Shown in pieces: positions 31,228 through 41,184 of a stretch of 64,000 bases of DNA. The position numbers and the translations under genes are program-made. The notes beneath the pieces are model-generated. The model had not been told where the DNA came from, made no database searches, and saw nothing but the letters and a program-made list of their open reading frames with translations. Source of the DNA: VFKU01 sp038916785 (GTDB taxonomy: Bacteria > Hydrogenedentota > Hydrogenedentia > Hydrogenedentales > GCA-2746185); NCBI GenBank assembly GCA_038916785.1, contig JBCLBO010000008.1, positions 5,407 to 69,406 on the forward strand. Direction: 5' to 3'. The first letter of the stretch is position 1, and each line of letters starts with the position of its first letter.

Positions 31228-33501
31228 TTATCGCCGGCCACCCCGGGGTCCACCGCGTCCGCCACCGCCGCCGCGATCACCGCCGCCACGTCCGCCGCGA
31301 TCGCCGCCGCCGCGTCCACCACGGTCGCCGCCGCCTTCTCTGCGCGGCGGGCGCGACCGCTTGGAGGAGTCGTATTCCTCCTTGGAAATTCGGCCCATTT
31401 CAACGTCCGCTTGGATCTTGGAGAGATTCACGCGGCCGAGGTCGTCAATTTCGATGACTTTCACGTCGATCTCGTCGCCGACATCGACCACATCGCCGAC
31501 TTCGCCGACGTGCTCCAGCGAAAGCTCGGAGATGTGCACGAGGCCTTCCTGGCTGCCGACGATGTTGACGAAGGCGCCGAAATTCATCAGGCGCGTGACG
31601 GTGCCGTGGTAAATCGCGCCCAGCTCGGCCGACGCGGTGAGGTTTTGGATCATCTCGACCGCCGCTGCCGTGCCCGCGGAATCCGCGCACGCGATCTGCA
31701 CGGTGCCGTCGTCCTCGATGTTGATCTGCGCGCCGGTCGCCGTCTGGATTTCGCGGATTACGCGGCCGCCAGGCCCGATGATGTCGCGGATCTTGTCTTG
31801 CGGGACCTTGATGGTGGTGATTCTCGGCGCAAGCGGCGAGAGTTCCGGCCGCGGGGCGGAGATCGCTTCATTCATTTTTTCGAGCACGTGCAACCGGCCG
31901 CGCTTGGCTTGTTCGAGCGCTTCGCGCATGAGCGCGCTGGAGACGCCGGCGATTTTGCAGTCCATCTGGAAGGCGGTGATGCCGTTGGCCGTGCCGCAGA
32001 CCTTGAAATCCATGTCGCCGAGGTGGTCCTCGTCGCCCAGGATATCGGTGAGCACGCGCGCCTCGTCGCCTTCCTTGATAAGGCCCATGGCGATGCCAGC
32101 GACCGCCGCGGCAATCGGCACGCCCGCGTCCATCAAGCTGAGCGAACCGCCGCATACGCTCGCCATCGAGCTCGAGCCGTTGCTCTCGGTGACTTCAGAA
32201 ACGAGGCGCAGGGTGTAGGGGAAGTGCTCGCCCGCCTCGTTTTCCTCCGGCGGGATTACGCCTTGCAGCGCGCGCTCCGCGAGTTTGCCGTGGCCGATTT
32301 CGCGCCGGCCGGGGCCTGCAATGCGGCGGACCTCGCCGACGGACCAGGGCGGAAAGTTGTAGTGCAGGAAGAAGCGTGTGAAGACATTGCCGACGAGTTC
32401 GTCGCTGCGCTGCTCGTCGCGGCCGGTGCCCAGCGTCGTGGAGACGATGGTCTGCGTCTCGCCACGGGTGAAGAGGGCGGAGCCGTGCGCGCGCGGCAGG
32501 ATGCCCAGCTCGATGCTGATCGGGCGGACCTGATCGAGGCTGCGGCCGTCGATCCGCTTGCGCGTATCGATGACCATTTTGCGCATCAGGGTCTTTTCGA
32601 GCTTGCCGAAGGTAGCGGATATGGCGGGACCGGCCGCGGCGAATTTCTCCGCGCCGTAACGCGCTTTCAGCGTCTCGTTCGTTTCGGCCTTGAGTGCGTC
32701 GATTAGATCGTGGCGCGCGTGCTTGCCGACCACCGCGAGGGCCTGCTTCATGCGGTCGGCGGCGAGCGCCTCGACATCGCGCACGACGGCTTCGTCCAGC
32801 GCCGGCGCTGTGAAGGTCATCTTGTCCTTGCCCGCCTTCTTGCGCAGGTCTTCAATCGCGGCGACGATGTTCTTGATCTGCGCATGCGCGAGGTCGAGCG
32901 CTTCGATCATCTTGTCCTCGGACACTTGGTGCGCCGAGCCTTCCACCATCAGGATCGAGTCGCTCGTGCCGGCGACGACGATATCGAGGTCGCTCGTGTC
33001 CATCTGGTCCACGGTCGGGTTGAGGACGAACTGGCCCTCGATGAGGCCCACGCGCACGGCGCCGATCGGGCCGTTCCACGGAATCGCGGAGATGTGCAAC
33101 GCGGCCGAGGCCGCATTGATCGAGAGCACGTCCGGGTCGTTGATGTTGTCGGCCGAGTAGACGTTTTGGCAGACGAGGATTTCGTTGAGGAAGCCTTTGG
33201 GGAAGAGCGGGCGGATGGGCCGGTCGGTCAGGCGGCAGACGAGGATTTCGCGCTCGCTCGGCCGTGCCTCGCGCCGGAAGAAGTTCCCGGGGATGTGCCC
33301 CGCGGCGTAGGCCTTCTCGCGGTAGTCCACCGTGAGCGGGAGGAAGTCCTGCCCGGGCTTTGCCGTGTGGCTGAAGGTGATCGCCGAGAGGACGATGGTC
33401 TCGCCACACTTGACCCAGCAGGAGCCCTGCGCCTGCCGGGCGATGCGGCCCGTTTCAAATACGATTTCCTGGGATCCAACGGTAACTGAGGTGCTGTGCA
33501 T
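31228..33501 (-). CDS. pnp: Polyribonucleotide nucleotidyltransferase with an RGG-rich tail
   Basis: A 757-residue PNPase. Two RNase PH-like cores are present; the second carries NGSSSMASVCGGSLSLMDAG and ALMREALEQAKRGRLHVLEK. Then come a KH domain (IIGPGGRVIREIQTATGA) and an S1 domain (YHGTVTRLMNFGAFVNIVGS). The enzyme degrades RNA 3' to 5' by phosphorolysis and acts in the degradosome. The last ~45 residues are a Gly/Arg/Asp low-complexity tail with GGRGGGDR repeated three times, an addition beyond the usual S1 end. The 5' leader contains two stem-loops, fitting post-transcriptional autoregulation. Confidence 0.97.
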   Translation of the reverse strand: MHSTSVTVGSQEIVFETGRIARQAQGSCWVKCGETIVLSAITFSHTAKPGQDFLPLTVDYREKAYAAGHIPGNFFRREARPSEREILVCRLTDRPIRPLFPKGFLNEILVCQNVYSADNINDPDVLSINAASAALHISAIPWNGPIGAVRVGLIEGQFVLNPTVDQMDTSDLDIVVAGTSDSILMVEGSAHQVSEDKMIEALDLAHAQIKNIVAAIEDLRKKAGKDKMTFTAPALDEAVVRDVEALAADRMKQALAVVGKHARHDLIDALKAETNETLKARYGAEKFAAAGPAISATFGKLEKTLMRKMVIDTRKRIDGRSLDQVRPISIELGILPRAHGSALFTRGETQTIVSTTLGTGRDEQRSDELVGNVFTRFFLHYNFPPWSVGEVRRIAGPGRREIGHGKLAERALQGVIPPEENEAGEHFPYTLRLVSEVTESNGSSSMASVCGGSLSLMDAGVPIAAAVAGIAMGLIKEGDEARVLTDILGDEDHLGDMDFKVCGTANGITAFQMDCKIAGVSSALMREALEQAKRGRLHVLEKMNEAISAPRPELSPLAPRITTIKVPQDKIRDIIGPGGRVIREIQTATGAQINIEDDGTVQIACADSAGTAAAVEMIQNLTASAELGAIYHGTVTRLMNFGAFVNIVGSQEGLVHISELSLEHVGEVGDVVDVGDEIDVKVIEIDDLGRVNLSKIQADVEMGRISKEEYDSSKRSRPPRREGGGDRGGRGGGDRGGRGGGDRGGGGGRGGPRGGRR

Positions 33502-33521
33502 ACACTAAACGCTCCCTGTAA

Positions 33522-33577
33522 GTTTCGACGCGGTTACACCGTCGAAACCTGCCCGGAACGTCTTCCACCTCGTTCCG
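33522..33577 (-). promoter_or_regulatory. Two stem-loops in the pnp 5' leader
   Basis: GTTTCGACG and CGTCGAAAC (33522-33530 and 33540-33548) form a perfect 9-bp stem with a 9-base loop. CGGAACG and CGTTCCG (33554-33560 and 33571-33577) form a second stem. On the minus strand both lie between rpsO and the pnp start, with no T-run, so they are leader structures and not terminators. In E. coli, RNase III cleaves a pnp leader hairpin and PNPase represses its own mRNA; the same logic may apply here. Confidence 0.55.
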
Positions 33578-33659
33578 CAGGGTTCGCGCGGTCTCTAGTC
33601 TTCTTTTTATGCAAAGTCTGCCGGCGCGCGGTGAGGCGCGGCGGGGAATGACGAATGGA

Positions 33660-33929
33660 TTATTTGCGCAGTCCGAGTTTCTGCACGATGCCGCGGTACC
33701 GCTCAAGATCGGATTCTTGCAGGTAGGTCAGAAGGCTTCGGCGCTGGCCGACCATCTTGAGCAGACCGCGCCGGCCGGCGTGATCTTTCGGGTGCGATGC
33801 GAAATGCGACGTCAACTCGTTGATGTTCTCGGTCAGCAGCGCGATCTGGACTTCCGGCGATCCGGTATCGCCCTCGTGCTTGCCGTGGTCCTTGACGATT
33901 TGCGCCTTGCGATCTTTTGCGACAGCCAT
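33660..33929 (-). CDS. rpsO: 30S ribosomal protein S15
   Basis: An 89-residue S15 of exact family length. It shows KAQIVKDHGKHEGDTGSPEV, LTENINELTSHFASHPKDHA and GRRGLLKMVGQRRSLLTYLQ, then YRGIVQKLGLRK. S15 binds 16S rRNA in the small-subunit platform. It is followed by pnp, the conserved rpsO-pnp pair. The short spacer to pgk (87 bp) makes it unclear whether it has its own promoter. Confidence 0.98.
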   Translation of the reverse strand: MAVAKDRKAQIVKDHGKHEGDTGSPEVQIALLTENINELTSHFASHPKDHAGRRGLLKMVGQRRSLLTYLQESDLERYRGIVQKLGLRK

Positions 33930-34016
33930 GTCACCAATCCTTCTTTGTCCACCCTCGACCCAGACGCGCGCCGGTGACTGCGCCCATCCGAGACGGGGTA
34001 CCTTATGTTCAGGACG

Positions 34017-35249
34017 TCACGCGACGTCCGTCAACACTGCAATTCCGGGCAACGCCTTGCCCTCAAGCATCTCGAGGCTGGCGCCGCCGCCGGTGGAGAC
34101 GTGCGACATCTTGTCCGCCAGGCCGAACTCAGCTACGGCCGCCGCGGTGTCGCCGCCGCCGATGATGCTGGTCATCTTCCCAGCGGCCAATTTCTCCGCG
34201 ATTGCGCGCGTGCCGGCGGCGAACTTCGGCATTTCGAAGGCACCGAGCGGCCCGTTCCACACGACCGTCTTGGCGCGATCAATCACTGCGCCAAAGGCCG
34301 CGATCGTTTTCGGGCCGATATCCAAGCCCATCCAGCCGGGCTCGATGTTACCGAGCTCAACTACGCGGGACGCGGCATCCGCAGCAAAGCGATCCGCGAT
34401 GACCGCGTCCACAGGAAGAAGCAATTCTACCTTTTTCTCGCGGGCCTTTGCCAGTGCGGCCTTGGCGGTGTCCAGGGCCTCCGCATCCAGCAGCGAATTG
34501 CCGATTTCATGGCCTTGGGCCTTGAGGAACGTGAAGCACATGCCCCCGCCGATGAGCAGGGCGTCCACCAGGCCGAGCAGGTTGTCGATGACCTGAATCT
34601 TGTCGGAGACCTTCGCCCCGCCGAGGATGGCGACGAGGGGCCGGCCGGGCGCGTGAAGGATTTTGTCGAAATATTGCAGCTCCGCGGCGACCAGAAATCC
34701 CGCGGCGCGCTGCTTGAAATGGTGCGCCGCGCCTTCGGTCGAGGAATGCGCCCGGTGGACCGCGCCGAAGGCGTCGCTCACGTAAACATCGCCCAGGCGG
34801 GCCATGGCTTCGGAGAGCTTCGGGTCGTTCTTCGTCTCGCCCGGCTCGAAGCGGGTGTTCTCCAGCAGCACGACGTCGCCCGGGTGCATCGCGGCGACGG
34901 CGGCCTCGGCCTTCGGGCCGACGACCTCGTCCACTTTCGTGACGCTGCCGCCGACGAGTTCGCGCAGGCGGTCCGCGATGGGATCCATGCGGTACTTCAG
35001 GTTTTCCTGCTCGATGCGCTTTCGGTCTGCCTCGTCTTTCGCTTTTTTTGGATTCTCCGGCCGGCCGAGGTGCGACATGAGAATGAGCTTGCCGCCCTGC
35101 GCGCGCACGAAACGGATGCTCGGCAGCGCCGCGCGGATGCGTGTGTCGTCGCGCACGCGGCCGTCGTCATCCTGCGGCACGTTGAAGTCCACGCGCATGA
35201 GGACGCGCTTATTCCGCAGATCGAGATCGGCGAGACCCAGCTTTGCCAC
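34017..35249 (-). CDS. pgk: Phosphoglycerate kinase
   Basis: A 410-residue PGK. Blocks are KRVLMRVDFNVPQDDDGRVR, LMSHLGRPENPK, VVLLENTRFEPGETKND, VAILGGAKVSDKIQVIDNLL, and GGGDTAAAVAEFG with MSHVSTGGGASLEMLEGKAL near the C-terminus. It makes ATP and 3-phosphoglycerate in glycolysis. It lies ten bases after gap in the same direction, so the two form an operon. No fused triosephosphate isomerase is seen. Confidence 0.98.
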   Translation of the reverse strand: MAKLGLADLDLRNKRVLMRVDFNVPQDDDGRVRDDTRIRAALPSIRFVRAQGGKLILMSHLGRPENPKKAKDEADRKRIEQENLKYRMDPIADRLRELVGGSVTKVDEVVGPKAEAAVAAMHPGDVVLLENTRFEPGETKNDPKLSEAMARLGDVYVSDAFGAVHRAHSSTEGAAHHFKQRAAGFLVAAELQYFDKILHAPGRPLVAILGGAKVSDKIQVIDNLLGLVDALLIGGGMCFTFLKAQGHEIGNSLLDAEALDTAKAALAKAREKKVELLLPVDAVIADRFAADAASRVVELGNIEPGWMGLDIGPKTIAAFGAVIDRAKTVVWNGPLGAFEMPKFAAGTRAIAEKLAAGKMTSIIGGGDTAAAVAEFGLADKMSHVSTGGGASLEMLEGKALPGIAVLTDVA

Positions 35250-35259
35250 GGCCGGCGGA

Positions 35260-36258
35260 CTACTGCGCCATCTTACGGAACAGATCGACGCAGCGGTTCG
35301 AATAGCCCCACTCGTTGTCGTACCACGAGACGACCTTGATGAAATTGCCGTCCATCACGATCGTCAGGCCGGCGTCGAAGACGCTCGAATGCGGATTGCC
35401 GACGACGTCTCTCGAGACGATCGGGTCGGTGCAGTACTGCAGGATGCCCTTCAGCTTGCCCTCGGCGGCGGCCTTCACCGCGGCGTTCACCTCTTCGACG
35501 GTGACGGACTTGCCGAGCTCGGCGGTGAGGTCGACGACCGAGCCGATGGCGACCGGCACGCGCATCGAGAATCCGTCCAGCTTGCCCTTGAGCTCGGGTA
35601 GCACCTGGCCGACGGCGCGCGCGGCGCCGGTGGTGGTGGGGATGATGGACTCCGCGGCGGCGCGCGACCGGCGCAGGTCCTTGTGCGGCATGTCGAGCAC
35701 GCGCTGGTCGTTCGTGTAGGCGTGGATCGTGTTCATGAGGCCGCGCTTGATACCGAAGGCTTCGTGGAGCACCTTGGCGAGCGGCGCGAGGCAGTTCGTC
35801 GTGCAGCTCGCGTTCGACACGACCACGTCCGAGGGCTTCAGCATGTGGTCGTTCACGCCCATGACGATGATCGCGTCCACCTCGTCCTTCGGCGGGACGC
35901 TGAGCAGCACCTTTTTCGCGCCGCCGGCGATGTGTTTGAGGCACTGGTCCTTGGCCGTGAATACGCCCGTCGACTCGAGGACCATCTGCGCGCCGGCCGC
36001 GCCCCACTTGATCGCCGCGGGGTCTTTCTCGGCGCTAATAGCGATCGTCTTGCCGTCCACCACGATCGCGTTGTCCTTGGCCGTGACGGTGCCCTTGTAG
36101 GGGCCGTAGGTGCTGTCGTACTTGAGCAAGTGCGCCAGCGTCGCCGCGTCGGTCAGGTCGTTGATCAGCACGACCTCGAAGTCCTCGCTCGCCGCCAGGA
36201 TTTTGAACACATTGCGGCCGATGCGGCCGAAGCCGTTGATGCCAATCTTGATTGCCAT
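35260..36258 (-). CDS. gap: Glyceraldehyde-3-phosphate dehydrogenase
   Basis: A 332-residue GAPDH. The Rossmann start is KIGINGFGRIGRNVFKI, the active-site block is VVSNASCTTNCLAPLAKVL with the catalytic Cys, and the S-loop region carries RAVGQVLPELKGKLDGFSMR. INDLTD near residue 34 fits an NAD-preferring enzyme. It opens the gap-pgk operon. A short spacer with a possible start region lies upstream to 36400, ending in the Panacea module. Confidence 0.98.
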   Translation of the reverse strand: MAIKIGINGFGRIGRNVFKILAASEDFEVVLINDLTDAATLAHLLKYDSTYGPYKGTVTAKDNAIVVDGKTIAISAEKDPAAIKWGAAGAQMVLESTGVFTAKDQCLKHIAGGAKKVLLSVPPKDEVDAIIVMGVNDHMLKPSDVVVSNASCTTNCLAPLAKVLHEAFGIKRGLMNTIHAYTNDQRVLDMPHKDLRRSRAAAESIIPTTTGAARAVGQVLPELKGKLDGFSMRVPVAIGSVVDLTAELGKSVTVEEVNAAVKAAAEGKLKGILQYCTDPIVSRDVVGNPHSSVFDAGLTIVMDGNFIKVVSWYDNEWGYSNRCVDLFRKMAQ

Positions 36259-36409
36259 GATGAGGGTCCTCTCAGTCGGTTGGTGACACAGGAATCGCCC
36301 GGCGAGTCCCCGCGGCGGGGCCTCGACCGGCGCGGATGGGCCGCTGTGAAACGGGGGAACCGCGCAAATGATAATGGAGCAATGCGCACCCGGTCAAAGC
36401 CCCGGTGGC

Positions 36410-36774
36410 TTAGGCGTCCGGGAGCAGGCGTTTCGCGGCGGGCGGCATTCCGTCTGCAACGCGGGCTGCCTCGATGACACGTCGCAATACCTCTTCGGGA
36501 GGGGACGAGATGATGGCGAACAGACCCGCGCGGACCGCCGCTTCGAGCTTGCCTCGCGCGTCCCCGAATTTGCACGTCGAGTACGCGACGGTGCTGGGGC
36601 GATCCAGTTCGCGCCATTCCGCCGGGCCAGAATACAATCGCGATCCGGCCAGGTTCCGTCGTCTGTCGTGACGCGCACCAGCACGACCTGTCCGCACGAT
36701 TCGGGGTCTGAAATGATCAGGCAACGGTGGTACGGCGGCTCCGTGCTCTTGAGCGCCGTCCCCAGCCGGATCAT
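36410..36774 (-). pseudogene. Frameshifted probable toxin partner of the Panacea gene
   Basis: ATG at 36774 overlaps the Panacea stop by four bases (ATGA). The first frame gives PPYHRCLIISDPESCGQVVL, VRVTTDDGTWPDRDCIL and then nonsense. The next frame continues GPAEWRELDRPSTVAYSTCK then FGDARGKLEAAVRAGLFAII to a stop at 36410. A single added G in the GGCCC at 36624-36628 would restore one ~122-residue protein (CIL-GPAEW). The H..ISDP..VVLVRVTTDD...D.CIL pattern matches small toxin-like proteins seen beside antitoxins. Either it is an inactivated toxin or the missing G is a sequencing error. Confidence 0.6.
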
Positions 36775-37331
36775 TTAGGGGCGAATATATCGTCGAGCAC
36801 GCCCAATTCGGCGACTTCCTGCGTAAGCCTTTGGATTTGCCCGGCGGATTTTCCGAGCGCCATGCCGATCCGCTCGACCGCGATCGGGGCACATCCCCGC
36901 GTGATCGGTTCCCATTCGCCACAGTGCCGGTGGCACCAGTCGCGAAGTTGCCACTGATCCTTCCCGCCATGTTCGGCCCACACTTCGTTCAGCAGCGCCA
37001 CCTCGGCGTTCGACAGATGCTCGCGTTCGGGCAACTTCTCCAGATGGATGTCGTGGTCGCGCCGATCGCTGACGCACTGTTCCCAGCGCGTGTCCTCTTC
37101 GCCGCTGAGTCTGCCGGAATCGACCAGGTCGAGAACCTCGCTGGTGACAGGTCCATTCCGCATCGAGAGGTAGTCACCCCCGGTCACGGGAATGCCCCGC
37201 CGATCGAGCGAAAGCCGATCCAGCAGGTACATGAGCTTCACGAGCTTCATGATGTTGATGAGGCCGCCCGACTTGTCCAAGAAGAGGCAGGCGGCTTCCG
37301 TTGCTTTCTGTATGTTAAACCTGAAGTTCAT
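36771..37331 (-). CDS. Panacea-domain (SocA/DUF4065-like) antitoxin-type protein
   Basis: A 186-residue protein with the Panacea signature: FNIQKATEAACLFLDKSGGL then INIMKLVKLMYLLDRLSLDR with the G..V..GDYLSMRNGPVTSEVLD block. Panacea proteins are modular antitoxins that neutralise diverse toxins and are sometimes ClpXP adaptors (SocA). The overlapping downstream gene fits a toxin partner. The second half (HCGEWEPITRGCAPIAVERI) is typical of the domain's end. No other toxin-antitoxin gene is visible nearby. Confidence 0.88.
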   Translation of the reverse strand: MNFRFNIQKATEAACLFLDKSGGLINIMKLVKLMYLLDRLSLDRRGIPVTGGDYLSMRNGPVTSEVLDLVDSGRLSGEEDTRWEQCVSDRRDHDIHLEKLPEREHLSNAEVALLNEVWAEHGGKDQWQLRDWCHRHCGEWEPITRGCAPIAVERIGMALGKSAGQIQRLTQEVAELGVLDDIFAPK

Positions 37332-37452
37332 GTTTCAATTCCACACCCGTCTTCGGCGGCCCGCCAAGTGGCCTCGATTTTCTCCGGGCTCGGCGGTATG
37401 GCTGCCATTCGCCGGGCGACCTCCCTGGAACGCGTGGGCGTCACTCGGTTTG

Positions 37453-38268
37453 TCATTCCCCGATCCACCCCAGCCACGCCGCGAGGAGGACGAGCGCGCC
37501 GAGGGCGATGCGGTAATAGCCGAAGGCCTCGAAGCTGCGGTGGCGCAGGAATCCCATGAAGGCGGCGATGACGGCGTAGGCGACCGCGAAAGACACGGCC
37601 GAGCCGACGGCGAGCAGCGCCCATTGCTCGCCGGTGAATGCGAAACCTTGCTTGAACATCTTGTATCCCGTCGCGGCGAACATGGTGGGGATGGCGAGGA
37701 AGAAAGAGAATTCGGCGGCGGCGCGGCGTCCCGCGCCGAGCGTCATCGCGCCGATGATGCTGGCGGCGGAGCGCGAGGTGCCGGGGATCATCGCGAGGCA
37801 CTGGATGAAACCGATGAACACCGCCGTGCGCAGAGGGATGTCCGTCGCGTTTTCGTACACAACTCTGCGCGGCAGGCGCTCGAGCGCGATGAGGACCGCG
37901 CCGCCGGCGATGAGCGCGATCGCAACCGGCACCGGCGCGAAGAGGTGGGCTTCGAGGAAATCGTCAAACAATGCGCCCAGGACCAGCGCCGGGACGACGG
38001 CGGCGATGATCTTGGTCCAGAGACTGAACACGCCGCGCCGCTGATCGCCCGCATGGGAGAAGGGCCACAGGTCCTTCCAGAAATACGCCACGACCGCGAG
38101 GATGGCGGGGAGCTGGATGATGACCATGAAGGCGTTATTGAAGGCCGCGTCGTCCGTCAGGCGGACGAAGGCGTCCACGATGATGAGGTGCCCCGTGCTG
38201 CTGACGGGGAGAAATTCGGTCGCGCCCTCGACGATCGCAAGCAGCACGGCCTTCAGATACGCGTCCAC
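37453..38268 (-). CDS. uppP: Undecaprenyl-diphosphatase UppP/BacA
   Basis: A 271-residue polytopic membrane protein. It contains VEGATEFLPVSSTGHLIIVD (residues ~13-32) and MIPGTSRSAASIIGAMTLGA, the two catalytic-site motifs with the essential Glu, Ser and Arg. It converts undecaprenyl diphosphate to the monophosphate so that the lipid carrier for peptidoglycan and O-antigen precursors is recycled. It stands alone downstream of recO's divergent start region. Confidence 0.97.
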   Translation of the reverse strand: MDAYLKAVLLAIVEGATEFLPVSSTGHLIIVDAFVRLTDDAAFNNAFMVIIQLPAILAVVAYFWKDLWPFSHAGDQRRGVFSLWTKIIAAVVPALVLGALFDDFLEAHLFAPVPVAIALIAGGAVLIALERLPRRVVYENATDIPLRTAVFIGFIQCLAMIPGTSRSAASIIGAMTLGAGRRAAAEFSFFLAIPTMFAATGYKMFKQGFAFTGEQWALLAVGSAVSFAVAYAVIAAFMGFLRHRSFEAFGYYRIALGALVLLAAWLGWIGE

Positions 38269-38348
38269 TACTGTCCCCCGGGAGTCCCGCCCGGGCGGAT
38301 CGTACCACGCATTGGACTCCTTCCATGACCACGTATCGCCGGGCGAGA

Positions 38349-38423
38349 GAGATTGCTTCGTCGGCCGCGATGGATTTTCGGCCGGTTAAGGAGCGTCGGT
38401 AGTCGAGGCGTCCTCGCAATGGC
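38349..38423 (-). repeat. Reversed copy of the CGTCATTGCGAGGA dispersed repeat
   Basis: GAGATTGCTTCGTCG at 38349-38363 and TCCTCGCAATGG at 38411-38422 are the complements of the end and start of the repeat found at 6608-6645. Here ~45 bp of unrelated sequence separate the two. It lies in the 325-bp uppP-recO divergent spacer, whose remainder shows no gene or clear promoter. Confidence 0.6.
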
Positions 38424-38593
38424 GGGTTGGGGGGATTTTCGAAGGGACTCGGGCTGGGTGGGCGGGTTCCCGCGTTTTTTGCCGCTGATCGCGCGCGCTG
38501 ATAAAATGGGGCTCCCGTCCGGGTGTGTCGCCTCCCGCGTGCGCGTTGCCGGTTGGAGAAGTGTGCGGACGGGCCGACGGGCGAGGTGCGGCC

Positions 38594-39337
38594 GTGGCGG
38601 TCGAGCATACGGAAGCAGTGGTGGTCCGTGGCGTGGACTACAGCCAGACGAGCCGCATCGTGACTTTTGTGACGCCGCGGCGCGGGCGCGTGGCGTGCCT
38701 CGTGAAAGGCGCGCGACGCCCGGGGTCGGCGGCGGCGGCGGCGCTGGACACCTTCAACCGGGTCGAGATTGGCCTCGTGTGGAAGGACTCGCGATCGGTG
38801 CAGACGCTGACCGACTGCTACGCGATCGACGCGTATCCCGCGCTCAAGGCGGACCTGGACAAGGGCGCCTGTGGCGCGGTGGCGCTGGAGATCGCGTCGC
38901 GCACGGCGCACGAAAACGAGCCGAGCGAGGAGTTGTTCGCGGCGCTGGTGCAGGGGCTCGAGGGCCTCGCGGCGTGGAGCGGCCCGGCGGAGATTTTCAC
39001 GTGCCGCGTGTTGCTGCGGCTCTTGGCCGCGGCGGGATTCGCTCCGACGCTTGATCGCTGCTGCGTTACGGGCGCGGCGATCGAGGGCGCGTGCGGATTT
39101 TCGCTGGACGGCGGCGTGACGCGCGTGACGGCGAAGCGCGATTGCGATCTGACGGCGCCGGAGCGGGCGCTGTTGCAGCAGCTCGCCGGAGACAGCGCGT
39201 GTCCGGAGTCGGGCGCGGGCGTGAAACTGCTCCAGTTGCTATGCGCGTATACGGAACGGCAGATGGATTTCACGCTGCGCAGTGCGCGCGTGCTCGATCA
39301 ATTGAGAGAGAAGGCCGGGGCGGTCCCGGTGAATTGA
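38594..39337 (+). CDS. recO: DNA repair protein RecO
   Basis: About 247 residues from the GTG at 38594, which gives the usual EHTEAVVVRGVDYSQTSRIV start. The longer frame at 38525 adds 23 non-conserved residues. An OB-fold N-domain (to ~80) is followed by the helical RecO_C part with a FTCRVLLRLLAAAGFAP block and a CCVTGAAIEGACGFSLDGGV cysteine region. RecO helps RecR load RecA onto SSB-coated DNA. lepA follows 31 bp downstream. Confidence 0.9.
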   Translation: MAVEHTEAVVVRGVDYSQTSRIVTFVTPRRGRVACLVKGARRPGSAAAAALDTFNRVEIGLVWKDSRSVQTLTDCYAIDAYPALKADLDKGACGAVALEIASRTAHENEPSEELFAALVQGLEGLAAWSGPAEIFTCRVLLRLLAAAGFAPTLDRCCVTGAAIEGACGFSLDGGVTRVTAKRDCDLTAPERALLQQLAGDSACPESGAGVKLLQLLCAYTERQMDFTLRSARVLDQLREKAGAVPVN

Positions 39338-39368
39338 ACGGCGGCTTGGCCGGGTTAGCGGGTCTGTA

Positions 39369-41183
<1,815 letters not shown>

Positions 41184-41184
41184 C

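Noticed and set aside
30550..32706. 718-codon plus-strand frame over pnp and the M16 gene
   Set aside because: Antisense shadow of two well-defined genes.
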